Numbered from the stretch's first letter, positions 26,426 to 35,262 are shown. The stretch: 64,000 bases of DNA from Anaerolentibacter hominis (GCF_032380675.1 NZ_JAWDIX010000001.1:1426001-1490000), one strand, 5' to 3'. The notes: generated by a model from the sequence alone, not told the origin. Numbers and translations are program-made.

Positions 26426-26791
26426 TTAAAACTTCTGTTCACTGATGATCTGCTCCAGCTGCAATATTGCTGCAGGTGATAAATCCTGAAATCTGAGATA
26501 CTGCTGAATGAAATTCTCAACGGAGCCATTATACATTTTGGATATCAGCGCATCCGTCTCAATTCTCTGAACCGCCTGCTTATTGACCGCGGCCTTGCAC
26601 ATAAATCCCGGGTCCTCACGAATAACCGCACCCTTTTCGATTAATCGTTTAATTACGGTATAGGTCGTATTCTTTTCCCATCCGATGTATTCTTTGATTA
26701 TCTTTGCAATGTCTCTGGCTGCTAAAACCTTGTTGGACCAAAGCAGCTCCATTACATTCAATTCGCCTTCGTGCAGCCTCAATTCCTTCAC
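26426..26791 (-). CDS. BlaI/MecI/CopY family repressor (orphan)
   Basis: A 121-residue winged-helix repressor with GTG start at 26791. The N-terminal DNA-binding part (ELNVMELLWSNKVLAARDI, WEKNTTYTVIKRLIEKG) matches BlaI/MecI. The C-terminal part provides the dimer interface and, in BlaI, the cleavage site. No blaR1/mecR1 sensor-protease gene or beta-lactamase gene is next to it. Its promoter region carries three ACTACAC/TGTAGTA half-sites typical of this family, one of them on the -10, which suggests autorepression. Confidence 0.9.
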   Translation of the reverse strand: MKELRLHEGELNVMELLWSNKVLAARDIAKIIKEYIGWEKNTTYTVIKRLIEKGAVIREDPGFMCKAAVNKQAVQRIETDALISKMYNGSVENFIQQYLRFQDLSPAAILQLEQIISEQKF

Positions 26792-26863
26792 CGTCAGTAC
26801 CCCACAAATACTTTACTCTATCTGTAGAAAATTGTCGAATTCATTCCTTTATTTTTTATATTC

Positions 26864-26979
26864 CTGTAGTAACAAATGTAAATGCTATACAAAAAAATAC
26901 AAGATAAAATGGTGATTTTCAACTCTTCTCTGCAGGCATACTACACCCCTATAATAACGTGTATGCCTCTATACTACAC
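26864..26979. promoter_or_regulatory. BlaI-type operator half-sites upstream of the repressor gene
   Basis: Three copies of the BlaI/MecI half-site are visible: CTGTAGTA at 26864-26871, CATACTACAC at 26937-26946 and ATACTACAC at 26971-26979. Between the last two, CACGTTATTA-type sequence and GTGTATGC (26959-26966) complete an inverted GCATAC pattern. This is sequence similarity only. Confidence 0.5.
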
Positions 26980-26999
26980 GGCTAGAATGACTTTGTCAA
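26971..26999 (-). promoter_or_regulatory. Promoter of the BlaI-type gene
   Basis: On the minus strand TTGACA (26999-26994), 17-base spacer, TAGTAT (26976-26971). The -10 lies within an operator-like ACTACAC site and the -35 abuts the rluA terminator stem. Confidence 0.72.
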
Positions 27000-27040
27000 G
27001 ACTTTTGCCCGGAAATTGTAACATCTCCGGGCAAAAGTCT
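26999..27040 (-). terminator. Hairpin terminator after the pseudouridine synthase gene
   Basis: Perfect 15-base stem AGACTTTTGCCCGGA / TCCGGGCAAAAGTCT with a 12-base loop, starting 3 bases after the stop at 27043. The T-run is weak, but the stem is very stable. Confidence 0.7.
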
Positions 27041-27042
27041 TA

Positions 27043-27963
27043 CTAACCTCGTAAAATTCGTAATAAATTTGTAAAATATTCCGGCAAAGGGGCTTCAAAC
27101 TCCATATATTGCTGCGTTGTGGGATGGATAAAGCCCAATATTCTTGCATGCAGCACCTGACCCTGGAGGGAATACGGCAGTCTGGCCCTTCCGGAAGCAT
27201 ATAACTCATCACCCAGCAGCGGATGATGAATACTGGCCATATGAACTCTGATCTGGTGAGTACGGCCCGTTTCCAGCTGACATTCGATATAAGAATACCT
27301 GCCGCCCAGATTTTCTACTACGTGATAATGAGTAACTGCCTCCTTGCCATTGCTGTAGTTCACGGCCATTTTTTTTCTGTCGGTGGGATGCCGCCCGATT
27401 GGAGCATTGACCGTCCCGTCTTCCGAGAGAATATTATATACAATTGCATTGTATTTTCTAGTAATTGAATGTTCTTTCAGCTGAGCCGCCAGGCTGTGAT
27501 GGGCTCTGTCATTTTTGCAGGCCACCAGAACTCCGGTGGTATCCATGTCAATGCGGTGGACAATGCCGGGCCGCAGAATGCCGTTTATGCCGGACAGACT
27601 GTCCTTGCAGTGATACAACAGCGCGTTTACCAGAGTATGGCTGTAATGTCCCGCCGCAGGGTGGACAACCATGCCTTTGGGCTTATTTATGACGATAACA
27701 TCCCCATCCTCGTACAAAATGTCTAAAGGGATATCCTCCGGCAGGATCTCCGGTTCCCGAATTTCCGGCATGGTAAAAGAAACGGCTTCACCGGCTTGTA
27801 TCCGGTAATTTGCTTTCACCGGCTTACGATCTACGGTGACCATACCGTCCTTAAACTGTTTCTGAATAAAACTGCGGGATAAATCGGCCAGCTGATCGGC
27901 CAGATAGCGGTCAATCCGGTTTCCGGCCTGCTCCTCTTCTACGGTCAGTGTTATTTCATTCAT
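27043..27963 (-). CDS. RluA/RluD-family 23S rRNA pseudouridine synthase
   Basis: A 306-residue enzyme with an N-terminal S4 domain (about 13-75, RIDRYLADQLADLSRSFIQK) and the RluA catalytic domain. The catalytic Asp lies in GIVHRIDMDTTG, and the KP motif INKPKGMVVHP is present. The RTHQIRVH motif confirms the family. Gene order lspA-rluD is common in Firmicutes; here the ATG overlaps the lspA stop by 8 bases. RluD-like specificity is probable, not proven. Confidence 0.93.
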   Translation of the reverse strand: MNEITLTVEEEQAGNRIDRYLADQLADLSRSFIQKQFKDGMVTVDRKPVKANYRIQAGEAVSFTMPEIREPEILPEDIPLDILYEDGDVIVINKPKGMVVHPAAGHYSHTLVNALLYHCKDSLSGINGILRPGIVHRIDMDTTGVLVACKNDRAHHSLAAQLKEHSITRKYNAIVYNILSEDGTVNAPIGRHPTDRKKMAVNYSNGKEAVTHYHVVENLGGRYSYIECQLETGRTHQIRVHMASIHHPLLGDELYASGRARLPYSLQGQVLHARILGFIHPTTQQYMEFEAPLPEYFTNLLRILRG

Positions 27964-28480
27964 CTTTTAGTTCCTGCTTGTGGTCTGTCTGTTCCTTTTT
28001 GGAAAACAAAACGTCAATGTCCGCTTCTTTATATTTAAATATCATCAGAATAACAAGTACGGCTATGGACATCGTCACGTAACAGTCCGCCAGATTGAAA
28101 ATCGGAAAATCAATCAGCTCCAGATACAAAAAATCCACCACGTAATGATAAGACACCCGGTCAATCAAATTGCCGACCGCCCCTGACACAATAAACAACA
28201 GGATAATCTGTATCGGGACAAATTTCCGTTGTGCGGGAAGGCGGAAATATATAATGCCCAGCAGCACCAGAGCCGCCAGTGTAATCAATACAAAAAGCCA
28301 GATCCGATCTTCCAGCATGCCCCAGGCCGCGCCGGAATTGGTGTGATACCGGAACTGAAATACCCCTTTGATAACCGTAACCGGACCGTGCTCCTGGAGA
28401 TAGGTTTTTGCATATAGTTTGGTCAGCTGATCAATCAGGACCAGGAGAGGAATCAAGAGTAAACCCAGTTTCTTTTTCAT
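27956..28480 (-). CDS. lspA: Lipoprotein signal peptidase (signal peptidase II)
   Basis: A 174-residue membrane aspartic protease with four transmembrane segments. The catalytic aspartates lie in GNLIDRV..VVDFLY and FNLADCYV. It removes the signal peptide from prolipoproteins after lipidation. The C-terminal tail is extended and charged (FSKKEQTDHKQELKDE). In the same transcript as rluA-type and aroB genes. Confidence 0.95.
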   Translation of the reverse strand: MKKKLGLLLIPLLVLIDQLTKLYAKTYLQEHGPVTVIKGVFQFRYHTNSGAAWGMLEDRIWLFVLITLAALVLLGIIYFRLPAQRKFVPIQIILLFIVSGAVGNLIDRVSYHYVVDFLYLELIDFPIFNLADCYVTMSIAVLVILMIFKYKEADIDVLFSKKEQTDHKQELKDE

Positions 28481-28502
28481 GGATCAAATACCTGCCTTTC
28501 CT

Positions 28503-29594
28503 TTATGGAACCGATATAAAATCGATTGCCGCCAACAGTTCCTGATCCGTAATATCCTTCATCATAACTGCTCTTCCGACCTGTTTGAGAAGAATAAATT
28601 TGATATGGCCGGCCTCCATTTTTTTATCGCTTTTGGACACAGCCAGAATGTCTGCCGGTTTTAAACCCGAGATACTGACAGGCAGCTTATAATTACGAAA
28701 TGTTTCTATGATATCTTCCAGTGCGTTTTCTGTTATCATACCCCGTCTCATGGATAGATAGGCTGCGGCAACCGTACCGATGGAAACACATTCACCGTGA
28801 AGCAATTTAAAATCCATCAGTTTTTCAATGGAATGTCCCAGTGTATGCCCCAGGTTCAGCAAAGCACGCTCTGCCTTTTCCAGGGGATCAACTTCCACGA
28901 TCCGCTTTTTGTCCAGACAGCTCCGATGGATCATTTCTTCCAGAGCGGACAGGTCTCTGTCCATAAGAGCCGCCCGATTTTCTTTCATCCAGTTATAAAG
29001 AGGCGCATCTTCCAGAAGACCATGCTTGATTACCTCTGCAAAGCCTGAATTAAACTGCTTTTCACTGAGCGTAAGCAGAGCGGACAGATTCATATAAACG
29101 GCTTTGGGCTGATGAAAAGCTCCAACCATGTTTTTATAAGCATTGAAATCCACCCCGGTTTTACCGCCGATACTGCTGTCTACCATGGCCAGAAGGGAGG
29201 TAGGAATCTGCACTACTCTCACACCTCTCAAATAAGTAGAGGCGGTGAATCCAGCCAAATCTCCTGTCACACCTCCGCCCAGAGCGATAATGACATCATT
29301 TCTGTCGTATTTATGCTGGATCAGGAACTCATATGCATCCATCACTGTATTTAAATTTTTGGATTCTTCGCCTGCCGGAAAAACAAAAGTATTCACTTCT
29401 GAAACAGCCGGAAGAAGCGTTTTTCCCGCCTCGCCGGCATACTGTTTTGCCACGTTTGAGTCCGCAATAATACAGACTTTGCAGGTCTTTAACTCCAGCC
29501 CCTTTAAAGACTCTGCCAGAGCATGAAAATCTTTTTCTATCGTAATATCATAAATCGGCGCTTCCTTGTAATGAATGGTTATTGTTTTACTCAT
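28503..29594 (-). CDS. aroB: 3-dehydroquinate synthase
   Basis: A 363-residue NAD- and zinc-dependent enzyme that converts DAHP to 3-dehydroquinate in the shikimate pathway. The NAD-binding GGGVTGDLAGF and IPTSLLAMVDSSIGGKTGV motifs are intact, and zinc ligands appear in GFAEVIKHG, NLGHTLGH and LLHGECVSIG. ATG 29594. It lies upstream of lspA by 22 bases; other aromatic genes are not in this window. Confidence 0.97.
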   Translation of the reverse strand: MSKTITIHYKEAPIYDITIEKDFHALAESLKGLELKTCKVCIIADSNVAKQYAGEAGKTLLPAVSEVNTFVFPAGEESKNLNTVMDAYEFLIQHKYDRNDVIIALGGGVTGDLAGFTASTYLRGVRVVQIPTSLLAMVDSSIGGKTGVDFNAYKNMVGAFHQPKAVYMNLSALLTLSEKQFNSGFAEVIKHGLLEDAPLYNWMKENRAALMDRDLSALEEMIHRSCLDKKRIVEVDPLEKAERALLNLGHTLGHSIEKLMDFKLLHGECVSIGTVAAAYLSMRRGMITENALEDIIETFRNYKLPVSISGLKPADILAVSKSDKKMEAGHIKFILLKQVGRAVMMKDITDQELLAAIDFISVP

Positions 29595-29625
29595 ACATGT
29601 CCTCCCTGCCTGTTATCCGTGAAAA

Positions 29626-29660
29626 GAATCTTAGCTCCCGTGTTCCTGGAACTAAGATTC
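29626..29660 (-). terminator. Hairpin between divIVA and aroB
   Basis: Arms GAATCTTAG and CTAAGATTC around a 17-base loop. Read on the minus strand it ends in TTTTC, so it could end the divIVA transcript. Confidence 0.55.
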
Positions 29661-29705
29661 CGGTATCTGGAATGAATCAAGCCATCATCCAGTCTGATAT
29701 GTAAT

Positions 29706-30542
29706 TTAATGTTCCTCTTCTGTTTTCTCAACCGCTTCCGCATCGGAAGGCTCCTCATCGTCCAGCTTATGCAGCATATTCATAATAGCCGCAGCATCTG
29801 CCTGTAGCCCCTGCTCTATCTCCCTTTCACCGGAAACTTCCTGCTCTGGGGCCGGCTCCTCCTGGTGATGCTCCCCGCGGAACCCATCTAATAATTCTTT
29901 AATGGAGATTTCTCCCTCTTCTTTCTCCTCTTCCTCCTCAGAAACGTCTGAAAAGTCATCCTCTCTCGCTGCACTTTCCTCATCCTCTTCGGCAATCTGT
30001 GCAGGTTCCGGCTCTTCCTCGTTCAAATCCTCATGAGCCAGAGCCACTTCGGTCAGAGCCTGTTCCTCCAGACGGGAAAAGGTATCCGTCATAGAGTACA
30101 GTTTATAATTGTCACTTTCCAGCAGCTCTAACTGCGTCTTTAATAAATGCTTGAAATTTAAACGGTAATGCTCGTACTCCTGGATTAATTTCTGAGACTT
30201 CGTTTCAAGTGATTTCAATTCATTCTTTGCATCTGCTATAATCATTCTGGCACGGTTTGTGGCATTTTCAATGATTCCCGCAGCCTTATCATCTGCAGAT
30301 TTCCTGCTTTCCTCCGCTGTCTTTTCAGCCAAAAGAAGGGCTCCCTGCATGGTCTTTTCCATCGTCTTGTAGTACTGAATCCCCTCTGAGAGCACAGAAA
30401 TTTTGTCTTTTTGCTCCAGATTCTTTTTATACAGTGCTTCGTAGTCCTGAAACAATTCCGCGATAAAGGAATCCACATCTTTTTTCTTGTAGCCCCGTCC
30501 AGCTTTCAAAGACTTGTTTTGAATGTCGATTGGCGTTAACAT
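29706..30542 (-). CDS. divIVA: DivIVA-domain cell division protein with acidic tail
   Basis: A 278-residue protein that recognises curved membrane at poles and septa. The N-terminal signature is TPIDIQNKSLKAGRGYKKKDVDSFI. A coiled coil runs through about 30-165. The C-terminal third is highly acidic and disordered (long Glu/Asp runs at about 170-215) and ends in a helix, an unusually long acidic tail for the family. GGAGG precedes ATG 30542. The operon divIVA-ylmH-sepF-yggS is the standard Firmicute division cluster. Confidence 0.93.
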   Translation of the reverse strand: MLTPIDIQNKSLKAGRGYKKKDVDSFIAELFQDYEALYKKNLEQKDKISVLSEGIQYYKTMEKTMQGALLLAEKTAEESRKSADDKAAGIIENATNRARMIIADAKNELKSLETKSQKLIQEYEHYRLNFKHLLKTQLELLESDNYKLYSMTDTFSRLEEQALTEVALAHEDLNEEEPEPAQIAEEDEESAAREDDFSDVSEEEEEKEEGEISIKELLDGFRGEHHQEEPAPEQEVSGEREIEQGLQADAAAIMNMLHKLDDEEPSDAEAVEKTEEEH

Positions 30543-30560
30543 GGTATCTACCTCCAGATT

Positions 30561-31328
30561 TTATCCCACATATTTTTGTATTTCGATACCGAGCCTCCCC
30601 TTCCTGGTCTGCCCGGTAACCCCTCTGTATATAAACTTGCCAAGTCCCCGGACGGATACAACATCGTCCGTTTTCAACTGGAAACTGTTAGAATCAATCT
30701 GTTTCCCATTCACAAAAACTTTTCCGCTGCTGATATAAGAAGCAAGCAGTGTACGCGCACCATGATAGACGGCGGCCAGCACCGCGTCCAGACGGGCGGA
30801 AGCGACCGTTACGGTAATGATCTCCGTCTCAGGAGTATAATCAGCTTCTGTAAATTCAACCGTATGACAGGAAACGCATGTATGGCGGATTCGAAGCAGA
30901 TTTTCTTCCAGAAACGCTGATAATTTAGCGGTACAGAATATATAACCGCACTTCTCCATAACGAGAATATCGCCGATACCGCTGCGATCCAGGCCAAGAT
31001 TCAATATAGCCCCCAGATAATCCCTGTGGGTCAGCTTCTCCCCAAACTTGGCGTCCAGAGTGCTTACCAGCACCGTGTGTATGGGAAAATCCGGTTCAAT
31101 CCCCGTATCCTCATTATAAAAACACACCATCTGTCTCTCGGCCTGTCCATATCCCCCGAACAGACGGAAACGGACTGGCGGGCGTATCTCATGCTCTGCC
31201 GAATGAAACAGGCTCTGTTCATGCAGCCCAAGAAATCCGGTGTAAAATGGAATTCCCTTACGGTCCGTAAATGCTGTCAATTCCCTCAGTCTGTTTAAAA
31301 ACAGCTGATCTTCTTTTCCTATATTCAA
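30561..31328 (-). CDS. ylmH: YlmH-family S4-domain RNA-binding protein
   Basis: A 255-residue YlmH family protein. It uses a TTG start at 31328 with AGAGG upstream. The C-terminal S4 RNA-binding domain spans about 180-250 (RTLLASYISSGKVFVNGK). YlmH/RqcP homologues bind stalled large ribosomal subunits in C-terminal alanine tailing. It lies between divIVA and sepF, the usual position. Confidence 0.9.
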   Translation of the reverse strand: MNIGKEDQLFLNRLRELTAFTDRKGIPFYTGFLGLHEQSLFHSAEHEIRPPVRFRLFGGYGQAERQMVCFYNEDTGIEPDFPIHTVLVSTLDAKFGEKLTHRDYLGAILNLGLDRSGIGDILVMEKCGYIFCTAKLSAFLEENLLRIRHTCVSCHTVEFTEADYTPETEIITVTVASARLDAVLAAVYHGARTLLASYISSGKVFVNGKQIDSNSFQLKTDDVVSVRGLGKFIYRGVTGQTRKGRLGIEIQKYVG

Positions 31329-31366
31329 TCTCTGCCTCTGCTCATCTCTCTGTTTGTCTGTACGAA

Positions 31367-32083
31367 TTAGAATTCTTTATTAAAGGTAGGTACTCCAAAT
31401 CCGGACTCCTGGAAAAACTCGGCGAAATCTCCTGAAATATCTACAGAAGCCGGTGAGAAAATGAAAATATACTTTGCTACGGAATGCAGCTTTCCATTCA
31501 TTGCATACACACTGCCGCACACAAAATCAATAATACGCTGTGCTTCGCCTGGATCAAAACCCTCCAGATTTACAATAACAGCTCGTCCGTTTAACAGCAT
31601 GTCACAAATATCCTGTGAATCGCCAAAGGTAGTTGGCTTGATGATGCAGACTTCCATGCCGTGGGAAGTAGTACGGATCGGAACGATCTTATTATTGGTT
31701 GTACGTTCCATTCTGGTACTGCCCCTGCGGCTTGTCCGCTCTTCTGCCTCCTGCTGTCTGCCGCGCTGTTCTGCCCGGGAGGAAGTACGCTCCCCTGCGG
31801 CTGCCCTGGCATCCCGGTCGGCAGTTCGGGTATCTCTATCTCTGGAAGAATAATTACGATTATAATCCCTGTCTCTCCGCTCTCTTCTGGGTTCTTCTCT
31901 CTCATACCGGTCCTCATCCTCGTACCGGTCGCGTTTTCTCTGGGAACGCTGTGCCGCCCTGGCCCTGCGCTCTTCCAGCTCTCTCTCTCTGTTTACCTCA
32001 TCTTCGTATTCATCATAATCATCAAATTCATCTTCATCGTTTAACCGTAAATAGTTCAAAAACTTATTAAACATGTTAACCAT
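31367..32083 (-). CDS. sepF: Cell division protein SepF with long charged linker
   Basis: A 238-residue SepF, the FtsZ membrane anchor. The N-terminal amphipathic helix is MVNMFNKFLNYLRL. The conserved C-terminal SepF domain is about 130-238 (IKPTTFGDSQDICDMLLNGR, EAQRIIDFVCGSVYAMNG). Between them, about 20-128, lies an Arg/Glu/Asp-rich region of low complexity, longer than in Bacillus SepF (about 150 residues in total). ATG 32083 with GAGGATGGC upstream. Confidence 0.95.
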   Translation of the reverse strand: MVNMFNKFLNYLRLNDEDEFDDYDEYEDEVNRERELEERRARAAQRSQRKRDRYEDEDRYEREEPRRERRDRDYNRNYSSRDRDTRTADRDARAAAGERTSSRAEQRGRQQEAEERTSRRGSTRMERTTNNKIVPIRTTSHGMEVCIIKPTTFGDSQDICDMLLNGRAVIVNLEGFDPGEAQRIIDFVCGSVYAMNGKLHSVAKYIFIFSPASVDISGDFAEFFQESGFGVPTFNKEF

Positions 32084-32149
32084 GCCATCCTCTCTTCAAA
32101 GACTCGGCCCCGTTAAGACCATAATACCACATATAGAAACCAGCCATAC

Positions 32150-32174
32150 TGTCCCGGGGCCTTGCTCCGGGACA
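32150..32174. repeat. Hairpin between sepF and yggS
   Basis: Perfect arms TGTCCCGG and CCGGGACA with a 9-base loop in the 182-base gap. There is no T-run. It could be a processing or attenuation element in the division operon. Confidence 0.45.
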
Positions 32175-32265
32175 AGGGAAAATTTATCGTCCGTAACGTT
32201 TCATACCAGCTGCACACTATGAGATGCAGTACATATTATGTACATAAAAATAGGACGAGGGATTA

Positions 32266-32958
32266 TTACTTATGATAGTCTCTCTCGCCGAAAATGCCTG
32301 TCCCTACCCGGACCATCGTAGCACCTTCTTCAATTGCCACTTCAAAATCACCGGTCATACCCATGGACAAAACATTCATATTAATATTATCAATGTTTTT
32401 ACTTTTTATGTCAACATATAAATTGTGTAAATTTCGGAAATTCTCCCGATTTTCCTCAGCATCTTGTACATAAGGCGCAATTGTCATCAAACCAGTAACC
32501 TTAATATGGGAAAGTCTGGAAATATCTTCCAAAAGCCCGTAGATATTGTCTCTGGTCACACCGAACTTGGATTCTTCCTCCGCTATGTTGACCTCGATCA
32601 AAACCGGGCAGACCAGATTACGTTTTGCTGCCTCTTCATTGATCTGTTCGGCCAGACGCAGAGAATCAACGGAATGAATCAGGCATACTTTATCAATGAT
32701 CATCTTTACTTTATTCCGCTGGAGATGGCCGATCTGGTGCCAGCGCACTGCTTCCGTGACAGCTTCGGCTTTCTGCTTCAGCTCCTGGGGATAGTTTTCA
32801 CCAAAATCCCGAATCCCGCAATCCATCGCTTCCTGAATCATATTCAAAGGTTTTGTCTTGCTGACGGCGATCAGAGTCACCTCACTTCTGTCTCTTCCGG
32901 CCCGCCTGCACGCCATTTCAATTCTCTGTTCAATCTGCTTTAAATTCTCCGTAACCAT
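32266..32958 (-). CDS. YggS-family PLP homeostasis protein
   Basis: A 230-residue single-domain PLP-binding protein (YggS/PROSC/YlmE). The PLP lysine is K34 (AVSKTKP). Other motifs are DFGENYPQEL, WHQIGHLQRNK and the C-terminal LSMGMTGDFEVAIEEGATMVRVG, which bind the phosphate. The protein buffers pyridoxal phosphate rather than catalysing a reaction. Position upstream of sepF is conserved (ylmE). Confidence 0.95.
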   Translation of the reverse strand: MVTENLKQIEQRIEMACRRAGRDRSEVTLIAVSKTKPLNMIQEAMDCGIRDFGENYPQELKQKAEAVTEAVRWHQIGHLQRNKVKMIIDKVCLIHSVDSLRLAEQINEEAAKRNLVCPVLIEVNIAEEESKFGVTRDNIYGLLEDISRLSHIKVTGLMTIAPYVQDAEENRENFRNLHNLYVDIKSKNIDNINMNVLSMGMTGDFEVAIEEGATMVRVGTGIFGERDYHK

Positions 32959-33028
32959 ACTGATTTTCCTGCCTTTCTATGCAATGTATCACCAAAAACA
33001 GCAGACAGCCCGAGAGCTGTCCTGTCCG

Positions 33029-34429
33029 TTAATATATGAAAGAGTCCTCATTGGCCATCTGTGCATCCACAACGATGTGATCATAAGCAGAGAGGCCATA
33101 GGGCGTATCATCCCTGACAATATAGTATTCTTCATTCTGGTATAGAATTTCCACCTGCCGGAAAACATAATAACCTTTGTTGACATTAAAGGCACCCTGG
33201 AGAGAATCCGACTGGTTGACCTGGAATTTTTCGCCGCTTTCCGGATGGATCACCCATTTTCCGGCCTCTATATAAGTAGTGTCAATATAGGCCATGGAAG
33301 TCTCTTCATTGATATCAAATATCTCCGTCTGAATGAATTCCGTGGAGGCCGCCCCGGTGTCCTGATCGTATACTTCTGTCAGTACCCCTGTATTGCCATT
33401 GTCATCTGTGGCAATGTAATCGGAAGGAACCAGATAGAACTTCTTATCCGTTACAGAAGTAACCGGAATCTTCAGCCCCTGGGCCGAATTGATATTCAGT
33501 TCCACCTCAATAAACCGGTCCTCCGTATAGCGGACAACATAACGGTTCAGGGACAGTTCCGCGTAATAAGCGCCTTCCTTTTCAAAAAGCTCCAGACCTG
33601 CATTAGCTGACACATTATCCTTGGTAAAGGTAATCCGGACAGTCGTTTTATCTTCCAGATTTTTATACTGCTCTTCCGTAAGAGGCACGACGACAGACCA
33701 GTTTTCGTCGGTTATCAGCTTGTAGGCCGGACTGTCCACCGCCACCGCTTCTGTGGTGCGTACAGAATGGGCTGCGGCCTGATAGGCCTCTTTGTCAAAA
33801 GACGCAGCCGTAATATCATCTTTCTTAAGATTTTCCATCCCGTCGACGATATAGCTGATAATGCCGCTTTTCGCTGCCGCCACCGTATAAAAGGAACCGG
33901 CATTTCCTGAATTTTCAAGATAATCATCCAGCTGGTCCATCATACTGGTATTGGCAATATCCAGCACCCGGTTATTCATGCTGGACTTGAAGTCGTACAG
34001 ATTATAGTATCCGGAATCCGTATAGTTTGTCCGATAATCTGAAATATCAGAACGGATACCGGCTATTTCCTCCTCGGTCAGCTTGGAGTTGTAGTCCATG
34101 GAAGCCAGCGCATCGTAAATTTTACCGCTCTCATCGACCGCATAAACTTTTGAACTTTTGGCTATGCGGCTTCCTTCACGGTAAAAATAGTTAATGTAAC
34201 CTGCCCGCTCCGTTTTATATACTTTTTCGGAACGGAGAGCGATACCGGTCACCCGGTTGTCATCCGCTATCTTTTTTTCCAATACCTCATAAATCGCAAT
34301 ATGGTCTTTACCCATGTAAATGACTACATTGACAATCAGATAGATAAATATAATTAAAAATATAACAGCCCCGATATTTATACGGATGGGCTTTCTATAT
34401 TTTACTACTTTTTGACTGTTTCGTCTCAA
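33029..34429 (-). CDS. HlyD-like membrane-anchored protein of the division cluster
   Basis: A 466-residue protein with one N-terminal transmembrane helix (about 18-42, IGAVIFLIIFIYLIVNVVIYM) and a large extracytoplasmic part. It starts with TTG at 34429, eight bases after GGGAGG. A barrel-sandwich-like start (TERAGYINYFYREGSRIAKSSKVYAVDES) and later beta-barrel regions resemble HlyD/membrane-fusion adaptors. No ABC transporter is adjacent. Such proteins commonly sit beside yggS-sepF in Lachnospiraceae. Function inferred to be envelope-related. Confidence 0.8.
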   Translation of the reverse strand: MRRNSQKVVKYRKPIRINIGAVIFLIIFIYLIVNVVIYMGKDHIAIYEVLEKKIADDNRVTGIALRSEKVYKTERAGYINYFYREGSRIAKSSKVYAVDESGKIYDALASMDYNSKLTEEEIAGIRSDISDYRTNYTDSGYYNLYDFKSSMNNRVLDIANTSMMDQLDDYLENSGNAGSFYTVAAAKSGIISYIVDGMENLKKDDITAASFDKEAYQAAAHSVRTTEAVAVDSPAYKLITDENWSVVVPLTEEQYKNLEDKTTVRITFTKDNVSANAGLELFEKEGAYYAELSLNRYVVRYTEDRFIEVELNINSAQGLKIPVTSVTDKKFYLVPSDYIATDDNGNTGVLTEVYDQDTGAASTEFIQTEIFDINEETSMAYIDTTYIEAGKWVIHPESGEKFQVNQSDSLQGAFNVNKGYYVFRQVEILYQNEEYYIVRDDTPYGLSAYDHIVVDAQMANEDSFIY

Positions 34430-34463
34430 GGTTGGTGCCTCCCAATTTCATTCACTGTGTCCT

Positions 34464-34492
34464 ATTATACTTATTCTGTTCTTGATTTTAAA
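34464..34492 (-). promoter_or_regulatory. Probable promoter of the HlyD-like gene / division operon
   Basis: On the minus strand TTTAAA (34492-34487), 17-base spacer, TATAAT (34469-34464). Confidence 0.5.
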
Positions 34493-34522
34493 CCCTTTTT
34501 TCAGATTTACGCAAAGAATTGT

Positions 34523-34575
34523 AAAAAAAGAAAGGACGGTGAGAAAGCAAACTTTCTCCTGCCCCTTCCTTTTTG
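34523..34575 (-). terminator. Terminator of the small P-loop gene
   Basis: An imperfect hairpin read on the minus strand, arms GGAAGGGGCAGGAGAAAG and CTTTCTCACCGTCCTTTC, followed by a run of seven T. Confidence 0.8.
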
Positions 34576-34648
34576 TTATGTATGATATCAAAAAGCTAAG
34601 ACACCAGCAATGTTTCCATTACTGATGTCCTGTATTCTAAACTATGTA

Positions 34649-35077
34649 TTACAATGCTACGATTACCTTATCATGACAGCTGGCCGGCAGATCTTCTTTA
34701 TTTCTCGAAACGCTCATAATCATATCCACATGGAACATATCAGAAATCTTACTCAGCTTCTCGAGAGCTGCACTCAGCATGTCGGCGTCTTTATCTTCCA
34801 AACAGGCGATATTCAGAAAACTATCAAGGTAAATTTCTTCCAGATCATGATCCTGAGAAATAATCCCGCAGATAAATCCAATAAACTCACTGGTATTTGT
34901 TACATAATAATCTTTGCAGTTAATGAGACGAACCTTGGTATTCAGTTCATACATATGCTTGACACTCTTGTCAAGATAGACAATGTTTCCATATTTTTCC
35001 TTTACCGAAGCATTTACTTTATCAAGAAGTACTTTTGTCTTTCCTTTTCCTTTTTCGCCTGCAATAATCTGTATCAT
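34649..35077 (-). CDS. Small P-loop ATP-binding protein (often mislabelled PilT)
   Basis: A 142-residue protein beginning with a Walker A motif (GEKGKGKTK at about 7-15) followed by a short ATPase-like core. It is far too short to be the PilT motor. A possible Walker B is LEEIYLDSFLN. It has its own promoter and terminator. Such proteins are conserved in Lachnospiraceae, and are sometimes annotated as twitching motility protein PilT. Cytoplasmic; function unknown. Confidence 0.75.
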   Translation of the reverse strand: MIQIIAGEKGKGKTKVLLDKVNASVKEKYGNIVYLDKSVKHMYELNTKVRLINCKDYYVTNTSEFIGFICGIISQDHDLEEIYLDSFLNIACLEDKDADMLSAALEKLSKISDMFHVDMIMSVSRNKEDLPASCHDKVIVAL

Positions 35078-35143
35078 GGCAATCTCCTCCTTGCGTGTTA
35101 CGTATTTGTAGTATATGCATAAAAAACATATATCATTTTCTTA

Positions 35144-35172
35144 ATTATAGTATAATATATACGAAAATACAA
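35144..35172 (-). promoter_or_regulatory. Promoter of the small P-loop gene
   Basis: On the minus strand TTGTAT (35172-35167), 17-base spacer, TATAAT (35149-35144). Confidence 0.75.
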
Positions 35173-35262
35173 CTCCTAAAATCAGAAAACTTATGGCATT
35201 TTTATCAATTATCTTTCCAACGCATTTCAGGCCGTCTTTCCAAAACGGATGAGCCCTGCCGC

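Noticed and set aside
26426..26791. Complete beta-lactam resistance operon
   Set aside because: Only the BlaI-type repressor is present; no BlaR1/MecR1 sensor or beta-lactamase lies in the window.
34649..35077. Type IV pilus motor PilT
   Set aside because: The protein is only 142 residues and lacks the Asp and His boxes of PilT; no pilus genes are nearby.
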